Below, piece by piece: positions 53,843 to 63,279 of a DNA stretch of 64,000 nt (position 1 is its first letter; the number at the start of each line of letters is the position of its first letter). Source of the stretch: Curtobacterium pusillum (lineage in GTDB: Bacteria > Actinomycetota > Actinomycetes > Actinomycetales > Microbacteriaceae); assembly GCF_007680845.1 (NCBI RefSeq), contig NZ_VEIY01000001.1:566227-630226 (forward strand), written 5' to 3'. The translations under genes and the position numbers were made by a program. The notes under the pieces were generated by a model that ran no database searches, had not been told where the DNA came from, and saw only the letters and a list, made by a program, of their open reading frames with translations.

Positions 53843-55366
53843 ATGGTGAGTTTCATCGCGAGACGGATCCTCGTCTCGGTCCTCATCCTCATCGCTGCGT
53901 CGTTCATCATGTACAACCTGGCGGCGATCGCGGGAAACCCCCTGCAGGACCTCCAGAGCAGCAACTCGCCGAACCGTGACCAGCTCATCGCTGCACGGAC
54001 CGCGGCCCAGCACCTCGACCTCATCCCGCCCCTCCGCTGGGGCCTGTGGATCACCGGCGTCGGCAAGTGCGTGATCGGGCAGTGCGACCTCGGCACCACG
54101 TTCTCGAACCAGCCCGTCGCGGAGCTCCTCCCGCAGGCCGTCGGTTCGACGATCCAGCTGGTGACGTTCTCGTTCATCCTGGCGATCATCTTCGGCATCG
54201 GCCTCGGCGTCGTCACCGCCCTCCGCGTCTACTCGGGCTTCGACTACTCGATCACCCTGGTCAGCTTCTTCCTCTACTCGCTGCCGTCCTTCCTGATGGC
54301 CGTGCTCCTGAAGTCGTTCATCGCGCTCGACTACAACAACTTCCTCGTCGACCCGAAGATCCCGCCGGTGAACCTCGTGCTCATCGCGATCGTCGTCGGC
54401 CTGGTCATCCAGCTGATCGTGGGCGGCATCCTCCGCCGACGCCTCGTCGTCGGCGCGGTGAGCGCGGTCGTGACCGCCGGCATGCTGCTCCTCATGCAGG
54501 CCACCGGCTGGTTCACCGACCCGTCGCTCGGTCCGGTGTTCGTGATCCTCTTCAGCGCCGGCATCGGCCTGGCGATGGTGGCGCTCCTCGCCGGCACGAA
54601 GAACCGTCGTGCCTGGCTCGTCGCGGGGATCAACGTCCTCGTCGCGATCATCTGCTACTTCGCGCTGCAGGGCCTGCTGAACGTGTCGTCGGGTGCGACG
54701 ATCTTCATCCTCGCGGTGGTGACGGTGCTGGTCGGGCTCGCGTCCGGCTTCTTCGTCGGCGGCCACGACCGTGGGCTGATGATGCGCATCGGTGCGCTGA
54801 CGGCGTTCCTCAGCGCCGGCGTCATCCTGCTCGACCGCTTCATGCGCTCCTGGATCGACTACACGCAGAACTACGTGTCGCGACCGATCGCGACCGTCGG
54901 TTCGCAGACGCCCGGTCTGACCGGTGACTTCTGGATCTCCGGCATCGACACCTACACGCACCTGCTGCTGCCGACGATCTCGCTGCTGCTCATCAGCTTC
55001 GCGAGCTACACGCGGTACTCCCGCTCGGGCATGCTCGAGGTCCTCGACCAGGACTACGTCCGCACCGCCCGTGCGAAGGGCCTGCCGGAGCGCACCGTCA
55101 TCGTGCGCCACGCGCTCCGCAACATGCTCATCCCGATCGCGACCCTCGTGGCGACCGACATCGGGGCGCTCCTCGGTGGCGCGATCATCACCGAACGCGT
55201 CTTCGCGATCTCCGGCATGGGCAGCCTGTTCAACAGCGGGCTCTCGATCACCGACGTGAACCCGGTGATGGGGTACTTCCTCGTCATCGCGATCACGGCG
55301 ATCGCGTTCAACTTCCTCGCCGACCTGGCGTACTCGGCCCTCGACCCGCGGGTGCGTGTCCGATGA
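53843..55366 (+). CDS. oversized DppB-type ABC permease
   Basis: A 507-residue permease, against about 310-340 for usual DppB proteins. The ends are standard: FIARRILVSVLILIAASFIM at the N-terminus and the EAA loop TARAKGLPERTVIVRHALRN near the C-terminus. Residues about 175-365 are an insert with some six extra hydrophobic helices (for example NLVLIAIVVGLVIQLIVGGI and ATIFILAVVTVLVGLASGFF) before the EAA domain. The insert's function is unknown. Confidence 0.9.
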   Translation: MVSFIARRILVSVLILIAASFIMYNLAAIAGNPLQDLQSSNSPNRDQLIAARTAAQHLDLIPPLRWGLWITGVGKCVIGQCDLGTTFSNQPVAELLPQAVGSTIQLVTFSFILAIIFGIGLGVVTALRVYSGFDYSITLVSFFLYSLPSFLMAVLLKSFIALDYNNFLVDPKIPPVNLVLIAIVVGLVIQLIVGGILRRRLVVGAVSAVVTAGMLLLMQATGWFTDPSLGPVFVILFSAGIGLAMVALLAGTKNRRAWLVAGINVLVAIICYFALQGLLNVSSGATIFILAVVTVLVGLASGFFVGGHDRGLMMRIGALTAFLSAGVILLDRFMRSWIDYTQNYVSRPIATVGSQTPGLTGDFWISGIDTYTHLLLPTISLLLISFASYTRYSRSGMLEVLDQDYVRTARAKGLPERTVIVRHALRNMLIPIATLVATDIGALLGGAIITERVFAISGMGSLFNSGLSITDVNPVMGYFLVIAITAIAFNFLADLAYSALDPRVRVR

Positions 55367-55400
55367 CCCCGGCGAACCTGCACCACCAGGAGGACAACCG

Positions 55401-56417
55401 ATGAGCACCATCCAGGGCGGCGCGCCGCTCGAACCGAACATCGGCGACGGCACCGACGTCGGCATGACGCCGGACTCGCACGAGAAGCAGGTCGGCGAGA
55501 GCCAGGGGCGGATCATCCTCCGCCGCTTCCTCGCCAACCGGCTCGCGGTCGTCGCGCTCGTCGTCTACGTCCTCGTGCTCCTCTTCGCCGTCTCGGCGGT
55601 CGGCCTCGGCCCGATCCCCGGCTGGTGGCACTACTCCTACAAGGCGCTCGAGGACCTCCAGAACGGCGGGGCGCCCACGGCGGACCACCCGTTCGGCCAG
55701 GACCGCATCGGCAAGGACTACTTCGCCCTGACCATGCGCGGCATCCAGAACTCGGTGCTCGTGATGATCGTCATCGGCGTGTTCGCGACGTTCATCGGCG
55801 TCGTCGTCGGCGCGATCGCGGGCTACTTCCGCGGCACGGTCGACGCGGTGCTCATGCGCATCACCGACATCTTCATCGTCATCCCGGCGATCGTGATCGG
55901 CGCCGTGGTCGGCAAGACGGCCAACGGTCTCGGCGCGTGGGGCCTCGCGCTCCTGCTCGGCCTGGTGTCCTGGATGGTCATCGCCCGTCTGGTCCGCGCC
56001 GAGTTCCTGTCGCTCCGCGAGCGCGAGTTCGTGGAGGCCGCCCGGGTCGCCGGCGCCTCGGACGCGCGGATCATCTTCCGGCACATCCTGCCGAACGCGA
56101 TCGGCGTGATCATCGTGTCCGCGACGCTCCTCATCGCCTCCGCGATCCTGCTCGAGACGGCCCTGAGCTACCTCGGCTACGGCATCAAGGCCCCGGACTC
56201 GTCGCTCGGTCTCCTCATCAGCCAGAACCAGTCCGCGTTCCAGACGCGTCCGTACCTGTTCTGGTGGCCGGCCTCGTTCATCGTGCTGCTCGCGCTGTGC
56301 GTGAACTTCATCGGTGACGGCCTGCGTGACGCGTTCGACCCGCGTTCGAAGCGCTTCAGCCTCCGCAAGACGCGCGAGCCGGCGAACTCGTCCGGCTCGG
56401 AGATGATCAGCGCGTGA
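55401..56417 (+). CDS. DppC-type ABC permease
   Basis: A 338-residue permease with an N-terminal cytoplasmic stretch, about six helices and the EAA loop EFVEAARVAGASDARIIFRH. Partner of DppB. AGGAGG 7 bases before the ATG; 34 bases after the dppB gene. Confidence 0.93.
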   Translation: MSTIQGGAPLEPNIGDGTDVGMTPDSHEKQVGESQGRIILRRFLANRLAVVALVVYVLVLLFAVSAVGLGPIPGWWHYSYKALEDLQNGGAPTADHPFGQDRIGKDYFALTMRGIQNSVLVMIVIGVFATFIGVVVGAIAGYFRGTVDAVLMRITDIFIVIPAIVIGAVVGKTANGLGAWGLALLLGLVSWMVIARLVRAEFLSLREREFVEAARVAGASDARIIFRHILPNAIGVIIVSATLLIASAILLETALSYLGYGIKAPDSSLGLLISQNQSAFQTRPYLFWWPASFIVLLALCVNFIGDGLRDAFDPRSKRFSLRKTREPANSSGSEMISA

Positions 56418-56431
56418 CGTCCCCCCGCGTC

Positions 56432-57061
56432 CTAGCGAGCCGCGATGGCGAACCAGCCACCGACGGCGGTCGCCGCGAGCAGCACGATCGACGCCCAGTG
56501 CAGGGTGACCGGCACGTGCACGGTGTCGGCGGTGCCCAGCTCGATGGCGCCGCGCTCGCGCAGGTCGTCCCAGCGGTGACGGATGAGGTACGCGGCGTCG
56601 CCGGACGCCGTGGACAGCAGGTCACCGGCGCGACGGTCGCCGTCGCCGAGGCCGGCCGTGTCGCGTCCGTGCCGCTGGTTCTGCCGACGGGCGAGCGCGA
56701 CGCCGGCACGACCGGGCGCCGGGGCGGCCCAGACGGACACGCGCCGCTTCGGCGTGACGAGCGTCAGGGCGAACCGGGTGTCGACGTGCACGAGCGCGGC
56801 CCACGGCACGTGCACCGTGTGGAAGACGTTGACGACCTCGATGCCCTTGTCGGCGATCGTCAGGCGCGGACGCCAGAGCGCCACCCAGCCGAGCAGGACA
56901 CCGAACGCGGTCGGCACCAGGGCCAGGACCCGGTCCGGCCACGTCGTGTCGTTGACCACGGTCGTGACGAACAGCAGGGCGACGATCAGCCAGAGCGCGA
57001 TCGCGAGTCCGCGGTTGAACTTGGACACGAACACATCGTGCGTCGTCGAGGGGGCAGGCAT
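56432..57061 (-). CDS. PH-domain membrane protein, antisense within the transporter operon
   Basis: A 209-residue protein with two N-terminal membrane helices (LAIALWLIVALLFVTTVV and VLALVPTAFGVLLGWVAL), a bacterial PH-like domain (LTIADKGIEVVNVFHTVHVP) and a C-terminal helix (WASIVLLAATAVGGWFAIAA). Lies on the minus strand between dppC and the fused ATPase gene. A related protein is encoded at 59068. Function unknown. Confidence 0.75.
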   Translation of the reverse strand: MPAPSTTHDVFVSKFNRGLAIALWLIVALLFVTTVVNDTTWPDRVLALVPTAFGVLLGWVALWRPRLTIADKGIEVVNVFHTVHVPWAALVHVDTRFALTLVTPKRRVSVWAAPAPGRAGVALARRQNQRHGRDTAGLGDGDRRAGDLLSTASGDAAYLIRHRWDDLRERGAIELGTADTVHVPVTLHWASIVLLAATAVGGWFAIAAR

Positions 57062-57162
57062 GCCTCCATCGTCGCAGGTCGGAGCACCGAACCCCGACGC
57101 CAGCGCACCTCCACCACCACCCACGCGGTCGCCACGAGCGGCCGGGAAAGGACCGGACGTCG

Positions 57163-58938
57163 TTGAGCACGCCCGCCTCCGCGGCCACCACCCCGGCCGC
57201 CACCAGCACCCCCGTCGTCAAGGTCTCCGGACTCGACGTCGACTTCGCGGTCGACGACGTCTGGACCCCCGCGGTCAAGCAGCTGTCCTACGAGATCCGG
57301 TCCGGTGAGGTCCTCGCGCTCGTGGGCGAGTCCGGCTCCGGCAAGTCGGTGAGCTCGATGTCGATCCTCGGCCTCCTGCCCCGGAACGCCCGCGTGAACG
57401 GCTCGATCGAGTTCAACGGCACCGAACTGCTCGGGCTCCGCTCGGCGCAGCTCCGGGAGTACCGCGGCAAGGAGATCGCGGTCATCTTCCAGGAGCCGAT
57501 GACGGCCCTCAACCCGGTCTTCACCGTCGGGTCGCAGATCGTCGAGACGATCCGCATCCACTACGGCATCTCGCCGAGCGAGGCGAAGGTCCGCGCGATC
57601 GAGCTCCTCACCATGGTCGAGATGCCCGACCCGCAGAAGGCGTTCGACTCGTACCCGCACCAGCTCTCCGGTGGGCAGCGGCAGCGCGCGATGATCGCGC
57701 AGTCGATCTCCTGCGACCCGAAGCTCCTCATCGCCGACGAGCCCACCACGGCCCTCGACGTCACGGTGCAGGCCGAGATCCTCGACCTCATCCGCGACCT
57801 CGCGGCGAAGCTCGGCAGTGCGGTCCTGCTCATCACCCACGACATGGGCGTCGTGGCCGACCTCGCCGACCGCATCGTCGTCATGCAGCAGGGTGTCGCC
57901 GTCGAGACCGGCACGGTCCGCGACGTCTTCGCCGCCCCGCAGCACGAGTACACGCAGACGCTGCTCGACGCCGTCCCCCGTCTCGGCCAGGCCGGTGACG
58001 TGGTCATCGACCTCACCGAGACGCTCGAGTCCGTGGTCGAGCACGAGGCACCGGCCCAGGTCGGCTCGACGGTCACCCACACCGACGTCGTGCAGACGCT
58101 CGGCCCGGCGGTCCTCGAGTTCAAGGACGTCGTCATCGAGTACCCGGGTCGCGGCCGCGTCAAGGCGTTCCGTGCCATCGACGGGGTCGACCTGACCGTC
58201 CACGAGGGCGAGGTCGTCGGGCTCGTGGGCGAGTCCGGTTCCGGCAAGTCCACCCTCGGCCGTGCCGCGATCGGCCTGCTGCCGATCACGTCGGGCGGCC
58301 TGGAGGTCACCGGCGTCGACCTGTCGAAGCCGACCCGGTCGCTCGTGCGTCAGGTGCACCAGAACGCCGGCATCGTGTTCCAGGACCCGTCGTCGTCGCT
58401 CAACCCGCGCATGACGATCGGCCAGTCCATCGGCGAGCCGCTGCTGCTCGGCAAGGGCATGAAGGGGCGCGAGCTCGAGCGCGAGGTCGAGAACCTGCTC
58501 GAGGCCGTCCGCCTCCCCACCGCGTACTCGACCCGCTTCCCGCACGAGCTCTCCGGTGGCCAGAAGCAGCGCATCGGCATCGCCCGCGCGCTCGCCCTGC
58601 GGCCGAAGCTGCTCATCGCGGACGAGCCGACGTCGGCACTCGACGTGTCGGTCCAGGCGACCGTGCTCGAGCTGCTCAAGGACCTGCAGCGCGAGTTCGC
58701 GTTCGCCTGCCTGTTCGTCACGCACGACCTCGCGGTGATCGACGTCCTCGCGGACCGGATCGCGGTGCTGCACCACGGGCACCTCGCCGAGGTCGGCACG
58801 CGTGACCAGATCCTCCGCGACCCGCAGGACCCGTACACGCAGCGGCTCATCGCCGCGGTGCCGCTGCCCGACCCGGACGTCCAGCGCGAGCGTCGGGAGC
58901 TGCGTCGGCAGATCCTCGCCGCCGGCTCGGACGAGTAA
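57163..58938 (+). CDS. fused DppD-DppF ABC ATPase
   Basis: A 591-residue protein with two complete ABC domains. First: Walker A GESGSGKSVSS, signature LSGGQRQRAMIAQ, Walker B LLIADEPTTALD. Second (from about residue 320): GESGSGKSTLG, LSGGQKQRIGIARAL, LLIADEPTSALD. These power the DppBC permease in import. It starts at a TTG (MSTPASAATTP) with AAAGGA about 9 bases upstream. It is separated from dppC by the antisense PH gene, so it may have its own promoter. Confidence 0.93.
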   Translation: MSTPASAATTPAATSTPVVKVSGLDVDFAVDDVWTPAVKQLSYEIRSGEVLALVGESGSGKSVSSMSILGLLPRNARVNGSIEFNGTELLGLRSAQLREYRGKEIAVIFQEPMTALNPVFTVGSQIVETIRIHYGISPSEAKVRAIELLTMVEMPDPQKAFDSYPHQLSGGQRQRAMIAQSISCDPKLLIADEPTTALDVTVQAEILDLIRDLAAKLGSAVLLITHDMGVVADLADRIVVMQQGVAVETGTVRDVFAAPQHEYTQTLLDAVPRLGQAGDVVIDLTETLESVVEHEAPAQVGSTVTHTDVVQTLGPAVLEFKDVVIEYPGRGRVKAFRAIDGVDLTVHEGEVVGLVGESGSGKSTLGRAAIGLLPITSGGLEVTGVDLSKPTRSLVRQVHQNAGIVFQDPSSSLNPRMTIGQSIGEPLLLGKGMKGRELEREVENLLEAVRLPTAYSTRFPHELSGGQKQRIGIARALALRPKLLIADEPTSALDVSVQATVLELLKDLQREFAFACLFVTHDLAVIDVLADRIAVLHHGHLAEVGTRDQILRDPQDPYTQRLIAAVPLPDPDVQRERRELRRQILAAGSDE

Positions 58939-58957
58939 CCGGTCCGGTCGACCCCGA

Positions 58958-58995
58958 ACGACACCCCCGACGTCCCACGACATCGGGGGTGTCGT
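58958..58995 (+). terminator. transporter operon terminator
   Basis: ACGACACCCCCGA (58958-58970) pairs with TCGGGGGTGTCGT (58983-58995), 19 bases after the fused ATPase gene's stop, with a CCCACG loop. Confidence 0.75.
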
Positions 58996-59025
58996 CCTGC
59001 GTCAGCGGTCCGGTCAGCAGCACGG

Positions 59026-59054
59026 TCGGACTGGAGGCGCGGCTCGGCCCCGCC
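59026..59054. repeat. 29-base dispersed intergenic element, copy 3
   Basis: TCGGACTGGAGGCGCGG then CTCGGCCCCGCC, ending 13 bases before the stop of the minus-strand PH gene. It differs from copy 1 by one base. Confidence 0.8.
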
Positions 59055-59067
59055 CCGCCGGCTGCGG

Positions 59068-59616
59068 TCAGAGCTGCGCGGCCGTCACGGTCGCCGCGAA
59101 GCCGAGCACGATCATCGCCAGGACCGTCCACCCGTGCGCCCGGTGCGTGATCGGGGCGGCGACCACCGTCGCCGGGGGCGGGCCGTCCTGCTCGGGCCGC
59201 ACCGGCACGAAGGCCCGCATGCGCTCGGCCGCAGCGTCGACGTCGAGGCGATCCGCGCCTCCAGGCCGGTCCGCGACCACCGCGCCGAGGCGAGCCGACC
59301 TGCGGGTCGCGAGCCAGGTGCGGCGGACCCCCTCGCTCGAGACGACCTCGATGCCGTACTTCGTGCGGACCTCGGTGACGCGCCGCCAGTCGTAGGTGCT
59401 CGACCGGCGCACGTCCACGATGCGGAGGTGCTCCGGGGTGAGTTCGAACCGCGGACGCCACAGGACGGCCCAGGCGACGAACGCGATGAAGAGGCTCGGG
59501 ACGGGAGCGAGCCACACCGCTCCGCCGCCGACCAGGGCGAGCGGGACGAGGGCGACGGCCGCGGCCCACAGGACGAGGGCGAGCAGGCGCATGCCGGGAG
59601 CGGTGATCGTGGTCAC
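59068..59616 (-). CDS. PH-domain membrane protein
   Basis: A 182-residue protein: two N-terminal hydrophobic segments (LALVLWAAAVALVPLALVGG and PVPSLFIAFVAWAVLWRP), a PH-like domain (FELTPEHLRIVDVRRSSTYD, then RVTEVRTKYGIEVV) and a C-terminal helix (WTVLAMIVLGFAATVTAAQL). Same architecture as the protein at 56432, with shared LWRPR and V-x-TR/KYG patterns. GTG start. Function unknown. Confidence 0.75.
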   Translation of the reverse strand: MTTITAPGMRLLALVLWAAAVALVPLALVGGGAVWLAPVPSLFIAFVAWAVLWRPRFELTPEHLRIVDVRRSSTYDWRRVTEVRTKYGIEVVSSEGVRRTWLATRRSARLGAVVADRPGGADRLDVDAAAERMRAFVPVRPEQDGPPPATVVAAPITHRAHGWTVLAMIVLGFAATVTAAQL

Positions 59617-59633
59617 CGGAAGAGGTTACGAGA

Positions 59634-59712
59634 TGCCTCCCCGGAGACGCCCGGGGAGCGGGTGTGACACACCGTCGCGTATCTCCGGACGACCCGATTC
59701 TCCGGGGAGGCA
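59634..59712. repeat. 13-bp inverted repeat pair spaced by 53 bases
   Basis: TGCCTCCCCGGAG (59634-59646) and CTCCGGGGAGGCA (59700-59712) are exact complements, just upstream of the PH gene start on the minus strand. They may be paired operators or a large stem. A shorter related CCCGGGGAG lies between them. Confidence 0.6.
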
Positions 59713-59803
59713 GATCCTGGTGGACCTCTCGTGTCGACCATCGTCCTCGGACCCCCGTTCGGGTGTCAAGGGCCGAGCGCAGAGATCTCAGGAAACCGCC
59801 GGA

Positions 59804-60283
59804 TCAGGCGACGAGGAGCTCGATCTGTGCGCGGATCGCCTCGGGCTTCGGGAACCGCAGACCCACGAGCCCGACGTGACGCCAGCGGATGACGCCGTCG
59901 GGCCCGATGACGAACACCGAGCGACGGAGTCCGATCCCTGGTGCCTGGACGCCGTAGGAGCGGATGACGCTGCCGGCGGTGTCGCTGAGCAGCGGGAAGG
60001 TGAGCGAGGAGCCGCGGGCGAACGCCTCGTGCGAGTCGAGCGCCTGCGGGCTGACCCCCCAGACCACGGCACCGAGGTCGCCGAAGTCGTCGAGCTCCTC
60101 CTGGTAGCTGCAGAGCTGCGCCGTGCAGACCGGGGTGGCGTCGCCGGGGTAGAAGGCGAGCACGAGGGTCCGGCCGATCTCGGCGGACAGGGCGTACTCG
60201 TCGTCGGTGCGGGTCCCGTCGCGCACGATCATGCCGGGCAGGGTGAAGTCGGGCGCGGGGTCGCCGACCTCGGGGATGCTCAT
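59804..60283 (-). CDS. peroxiredoxin (AhpC/TSA, Bcp-like)
   Basis: A 159-residue thiol peroxidase. The peroxidatic Cys53 lies in FYPGDATPVCTAQLC, and Cys58 four residues later matches the resolving Cys of Bcp-type atypical 2-Cys enzymes. It reduces H2O2 and organic peroxides using thioredoxin. The start is the ATG at 60283 (MSIPEVGDPAPDF). Confidence 0.92.
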   Translation of the reverse strand: MSIPEVGDPAPDFTLPGMIVRDGTRTDDEYALSAEIGRTLVLAFYPGDATPVCTAQLCSYQEELDDFGDLGAVVWGVSPQALDSHEAFARGSSLTFPLLSDTAGSVIRSYGVQAPGIGLRRSVFVIGPDGVIRWRHVGLVGLRFPKPEAIRAQIELLVA

Positions 60284-60431
60284 GTGCTCACGCTAGGGCC
60301 GCTCGGACAGTGCCGGTGCCCGCCGCGCTGTGGGTTGGCTGTGGGATCGCTCGACCGGGGTCGTGTGCGTCCTCAGCATCGCCGACGCCCGAACGGGGGT
60401 GGCTGTGCGCGCCGGGTGTCGCGGCTCCGGG

Positions 60432-61181
60432 TCAGCGGAAGAGCTGCGGGAACGCGTGGGCGACCCAGGGGTACCCGACGAAGACCGCGGCGTCGAGCAG
60501 GCAGTGCGTGATGACGAGCGGCAGGAGCCGGCCCCACTTCGTGTAGATCCACCCGAAGGCGATGCCCATCACCGCGTTCCCGACGAAGGCCCCGAACCCC
60601 TGGTACAGGTGGTAGCTGCCGCGGAGGACCGCGGTGGACAGGATGACCTGCCAGCGTCCCCAGCCGATCCCGCCGAGTCGCTCGTACAGGTACCCGACGA
60701 CGATCACCTCCTCCTGCAGCCCGGACCGGACCGCCGAGAGCAGCAGCACCGGGACCGTCCACCAGTACGAGTCGAGCGCGGAGGGGTCGACGTTCACGGT
60801 GAAGCCCAGCGCTCGACCGGTGAAGTAGAGCGCCAGTCCGGGGATGCCGATGCACAGCGCGATGAGGACGGGGCCGCCGATGTCCGGCTTCACCCGGAAC
60901 CGGTCGATGCCGAGTCGGGCGAGGTGCGGGCGGCTCGTGCTCCAGAGGAGGTAGCAGACCAGCGCGACCGGTGCGAGGTCGACCGCGATGCCGACGAGCT
61001 GCCGCGCGAGGTCGACGTACTGCACGGTCGTCGTCGAGGTGTTGAGCGCGGTGGACTGGTCGCCGAGCGGGGTCGTCTGGGACAGGTCGTCGACGATCTG
61101 GAGGATCGAGTACAGGGCGCTGCCACCGAGCGACAGCATGAGCACGATCGTGATCTCGATCCACGTTCGCCGTCGGCTCAT
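60432..61181 (-). CDS. CPBP family intramembrane metalloprotease
   Basis: A 249-residue membrane protein with about seven helices. CPBP motifs: the Glu pair LQEEVIVVGYLYERLG (motif 1, with Val where many members have Arg), RGSYHLYQG (motif 2 His) and ITHCLLDAAVF (motif 3 His and Asp). Related to the CAAX protease Rce1. The start is the ATG at 61181 (MSRRRTWIEIT). Divergent from typA. Confidence 0.88.
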   Translation of the reverse strand: MSRRRTWIEITIVLMLSLGGSALYSILQIVDDLSQTTPLGDQSTALNTSTTTVQYVDLARQLVGIAVDLAPVALVCYLLWSTSRPHLARLGIDRFRVKPDIGGPVLIALCIGIPGLALYFTGRALGFTVNVDPSALDSYWWTVPVLLLSAVRSGLQEEVIVVGYLYERLGGIGWGRWQVILSTAVLRGSYHLYQGFGAFVGNAVMGIAFGWIYTKWGRLLPLVITHCLLDAAVFVGYPWVAHAFPQLFR

Positions 61182-61300
61182 CGGCTGTACTCCTGTCGGT
61201 TGCGAACTACCGGTAGACTGGCGTGTCGGGCGTTCTGCCCGCGGGCGTGGCGCCGATGCTGCCGGCCCGACAATCTCCCAGAACTTGAAGGATGTCCTGT

Positions 61301-63223
61301 ATGGCGCTCGCCACCCGGTCCGACCTGCGCAACGTCGCCATCGTGGCACACGTCGACCACGGCAAGACCACCCTCGTCGACGCGATGCTCACGCAGACCA
61401 ACTCGTTCGACGCCCACTTCGAGGGCGAAGACCGCATGATGGACTCGAACGACCTCGAGCGCGAGAAGGGCATCACGATCCTCGCGAAGAACACGTCGGT
61501 GCTCTACAACGGCAAGCACGCCGCGGAGTTCGGTGCGGGCGGTCCCATCACGATCAACGTGATCGACACCCCCGGCCACGCCGACTTCGGTGGCGAGGTC
61601 GAGCGCGGCCTCTCCATGGTCGACGGCGTCGTCCTGCTCGTCGACGCGTCCGAGGGCCCGCTGCCCCAGACCCGCTTCGTGCTCCGCAAGGCCCTCGCCG
61701 CGAAGCTCCCGGTGATCCTGCTCGTCAACAAGACGGACCGCCCCGACTCCCGCATCGACGAGGTCGTCTCCGAGTCCCAGGACCTCCTCCTCGGCCTCGC
61801 CTCCGACCTGTCGGACGAGGTCGACGACCTCGACCTCGACGCGATCCTCGACGTCCCCGTGGTGTACGCCTCGGGCCGTGCGGGTGCCGCCAGCCGCAAC
61901 AAGCCGGCCGACGGCTCGCTGCCCGACAACGACGACCTCGAGCCGCTGTTCGAGGCCATCCTCCAGCACGTGCCGGCGCCGAAGTACGACGACGAGCACC
62001 CGCTGCAGGCGCACGTCACCAACCTCGACGCGTCGCCGTTCCTCGGCCGCCTCGCGCTGCTCCGCATCTTCCACGGCACGATGAAGAAGGGGCAGACGGT
62101 CGCGTGGGTCAAGCACGACGGCACCGTCGTCAACGCCCGCATCACCGAGCTCCTCATCACGAAGGCGCTCGAGCGCTACCCGGCCGAGTCCGCGGGCCCC
62201 GGTGACATCGTCGCCGTCGCCGGCTTCGACACGATCACCATCGGTGAGACGCTGAGCGACCCGGAGGACGTCCGTCCGCTGCCGACCATCACGGTCGACG
62301 ACCCGGCGATCTCCATGACGATCGGCACCAACACGAGCCCGCTCGTGGGCAAGGTCAAGGGCCACAAGCTCACCGCGCGCATGGTCAAGGAGCGCCTCGA
62401 CCGCGAGCTCGTCGGCAACGTCTCGCTCAAGGTCCTCGACATCGGTCGCCCCGATGCGTGGGAGGTCCAGGGCCGTGGTGAGCTCGCGCTCGCCATCCTG
62501 GTCGAGCAGATGCGTCGTGAGGGCTTCGAGCTCACCGTCGGCAAGCCGCAGGTCGTCACCAAGCGTGACGAGAACGGCAAGCTGCAGGAGCCGTACGAGC
62601 ACATGACCATCGACACGCCGGAGGAGTACCTCGGCGCGATCACGCAGCTCATGGCCGCTCGCAAGGGCCGCATGGAGAACATGACGAACCACGGCACCGG
62701 CTGGGTGCGCATGGAGTTCATCGTCCCGTCGCGCGGCCTGATCGGCTTCCGCACGTCGTTCCTCACGGAGACCCGCGGCACCGGCATCGCCAACGCGATC
62801 TTCCACGGCTACGACGAGTGGGCCGGCTCGATCCAGACCCGCATCAACGGGTCGATCGTGTCCGACCGGGCCGGTGTGGTCACGCCCTTCGCCATCACGA
62901 ACCTCCAGGAGCGGATGACGTTCTTCGTCAACCCCACCGAAGAGGTCTACGAGGGCATGGTCATCGGCGAGAACTCGCGCGCCGACGACATGGACGTGAA
63001 CATCACCAAGGAGAAGAAGCTCACGAACATGCGGTCGGCCAACGCCGACACGTTCGAGTCGATGACGCCGTCGCGTCAGCTCTCGCTCGAGGAGTGCCTC
63101 GAGTTCGCCCGCGAGGACGAGTGCGTCGAGGTCACCCCCGACGCCGTGCGCATCCGCAAGGTGGAGCTCGACGCGCAGGCCCGCCAGCGCTCGTACGCCC
63201 GCCTGAAGCGTCAGGACGCGTAA
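61301..63223 (+). CDS. typA: translational GTPase TypA/BipA
   Basis: A 640-residue ribosome-associated GTPase needed for assembly and stress growth. G domain: AIVAHVDHGKTTLVDAML (G1), EREKGITI (G2), IDTPGHADFGGEVERGLSM (G3) and LLVNKTDRPD (G4). The C-terminal BipA-specific part ends EDECVEVTPDAVRIRKVEL. AAGGA about 10 bases before the ATG at 61301; an ATG three codons earlier is possible. Confidence 0.96.
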   Translation: MALATRSDLRNVAIVAHVDHGKTTLVDAMLTQTNSFDAHFEGEDRMMDSNDLEREKGITILAKNTSVLYNGKHAAEFGAGGPITINVIDTPGHADFGGEVERGLSMVDGVVLLVDASEGPLPQTRFVLRKALAAKLPVILLVNKTDRPDSRIDEVVSESQDLLLGLASDLSDEVDDLDLDAILDVPVVYASGRAGAASRNKPADGSLPDNDDLEPLFEAILQHVPAPKYDDEHPLQAHVTNLDASPFLGRLALLRIFHGTMKKGQTVAWVKHDGTVVNARITELLITKALERYPAESAGPGDIVAVAGFDTITIGETLSDPEDVRPLPTITVDDPAISMTIGTNTSPLVGKVKGHKLTARMVKERLDRELVGNVSLKVLDIGRPDAWEVQGRGELALAILVEQMRREGFELTVGKPQVVTKRDENGKLQEPYEHMTIDTPEEYLGAITQLMAARKGRMENMTNHGTGWVRMEFIVPSRGLIGFRTSFLTETRGTGIANAIFHGYDEWAGSIQTRINGSIVSDRAGVVTPFAITNLQERMTFFVNPTEEVYEGMVIGENSRADDMDVNITKEKKLTNMRSANADTFESMTPSRQLSLEECLEFAREDECVEVTPDAVRIRKVELDAQARQRSYARLKRQDA

Positions 63224-63279
63224 CCAGCACGCTGCGCGACCCGCGCGACCCGAGGAGGTCGAGGGCTACGGTGGATGCC

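Noticed and set aside
56418..57162. PH gene as an inserted mobile element splitting the transporter operon
   Set aside because: No terminal repeats, target duplication or transposase is visible; base composition matches the surroundings.
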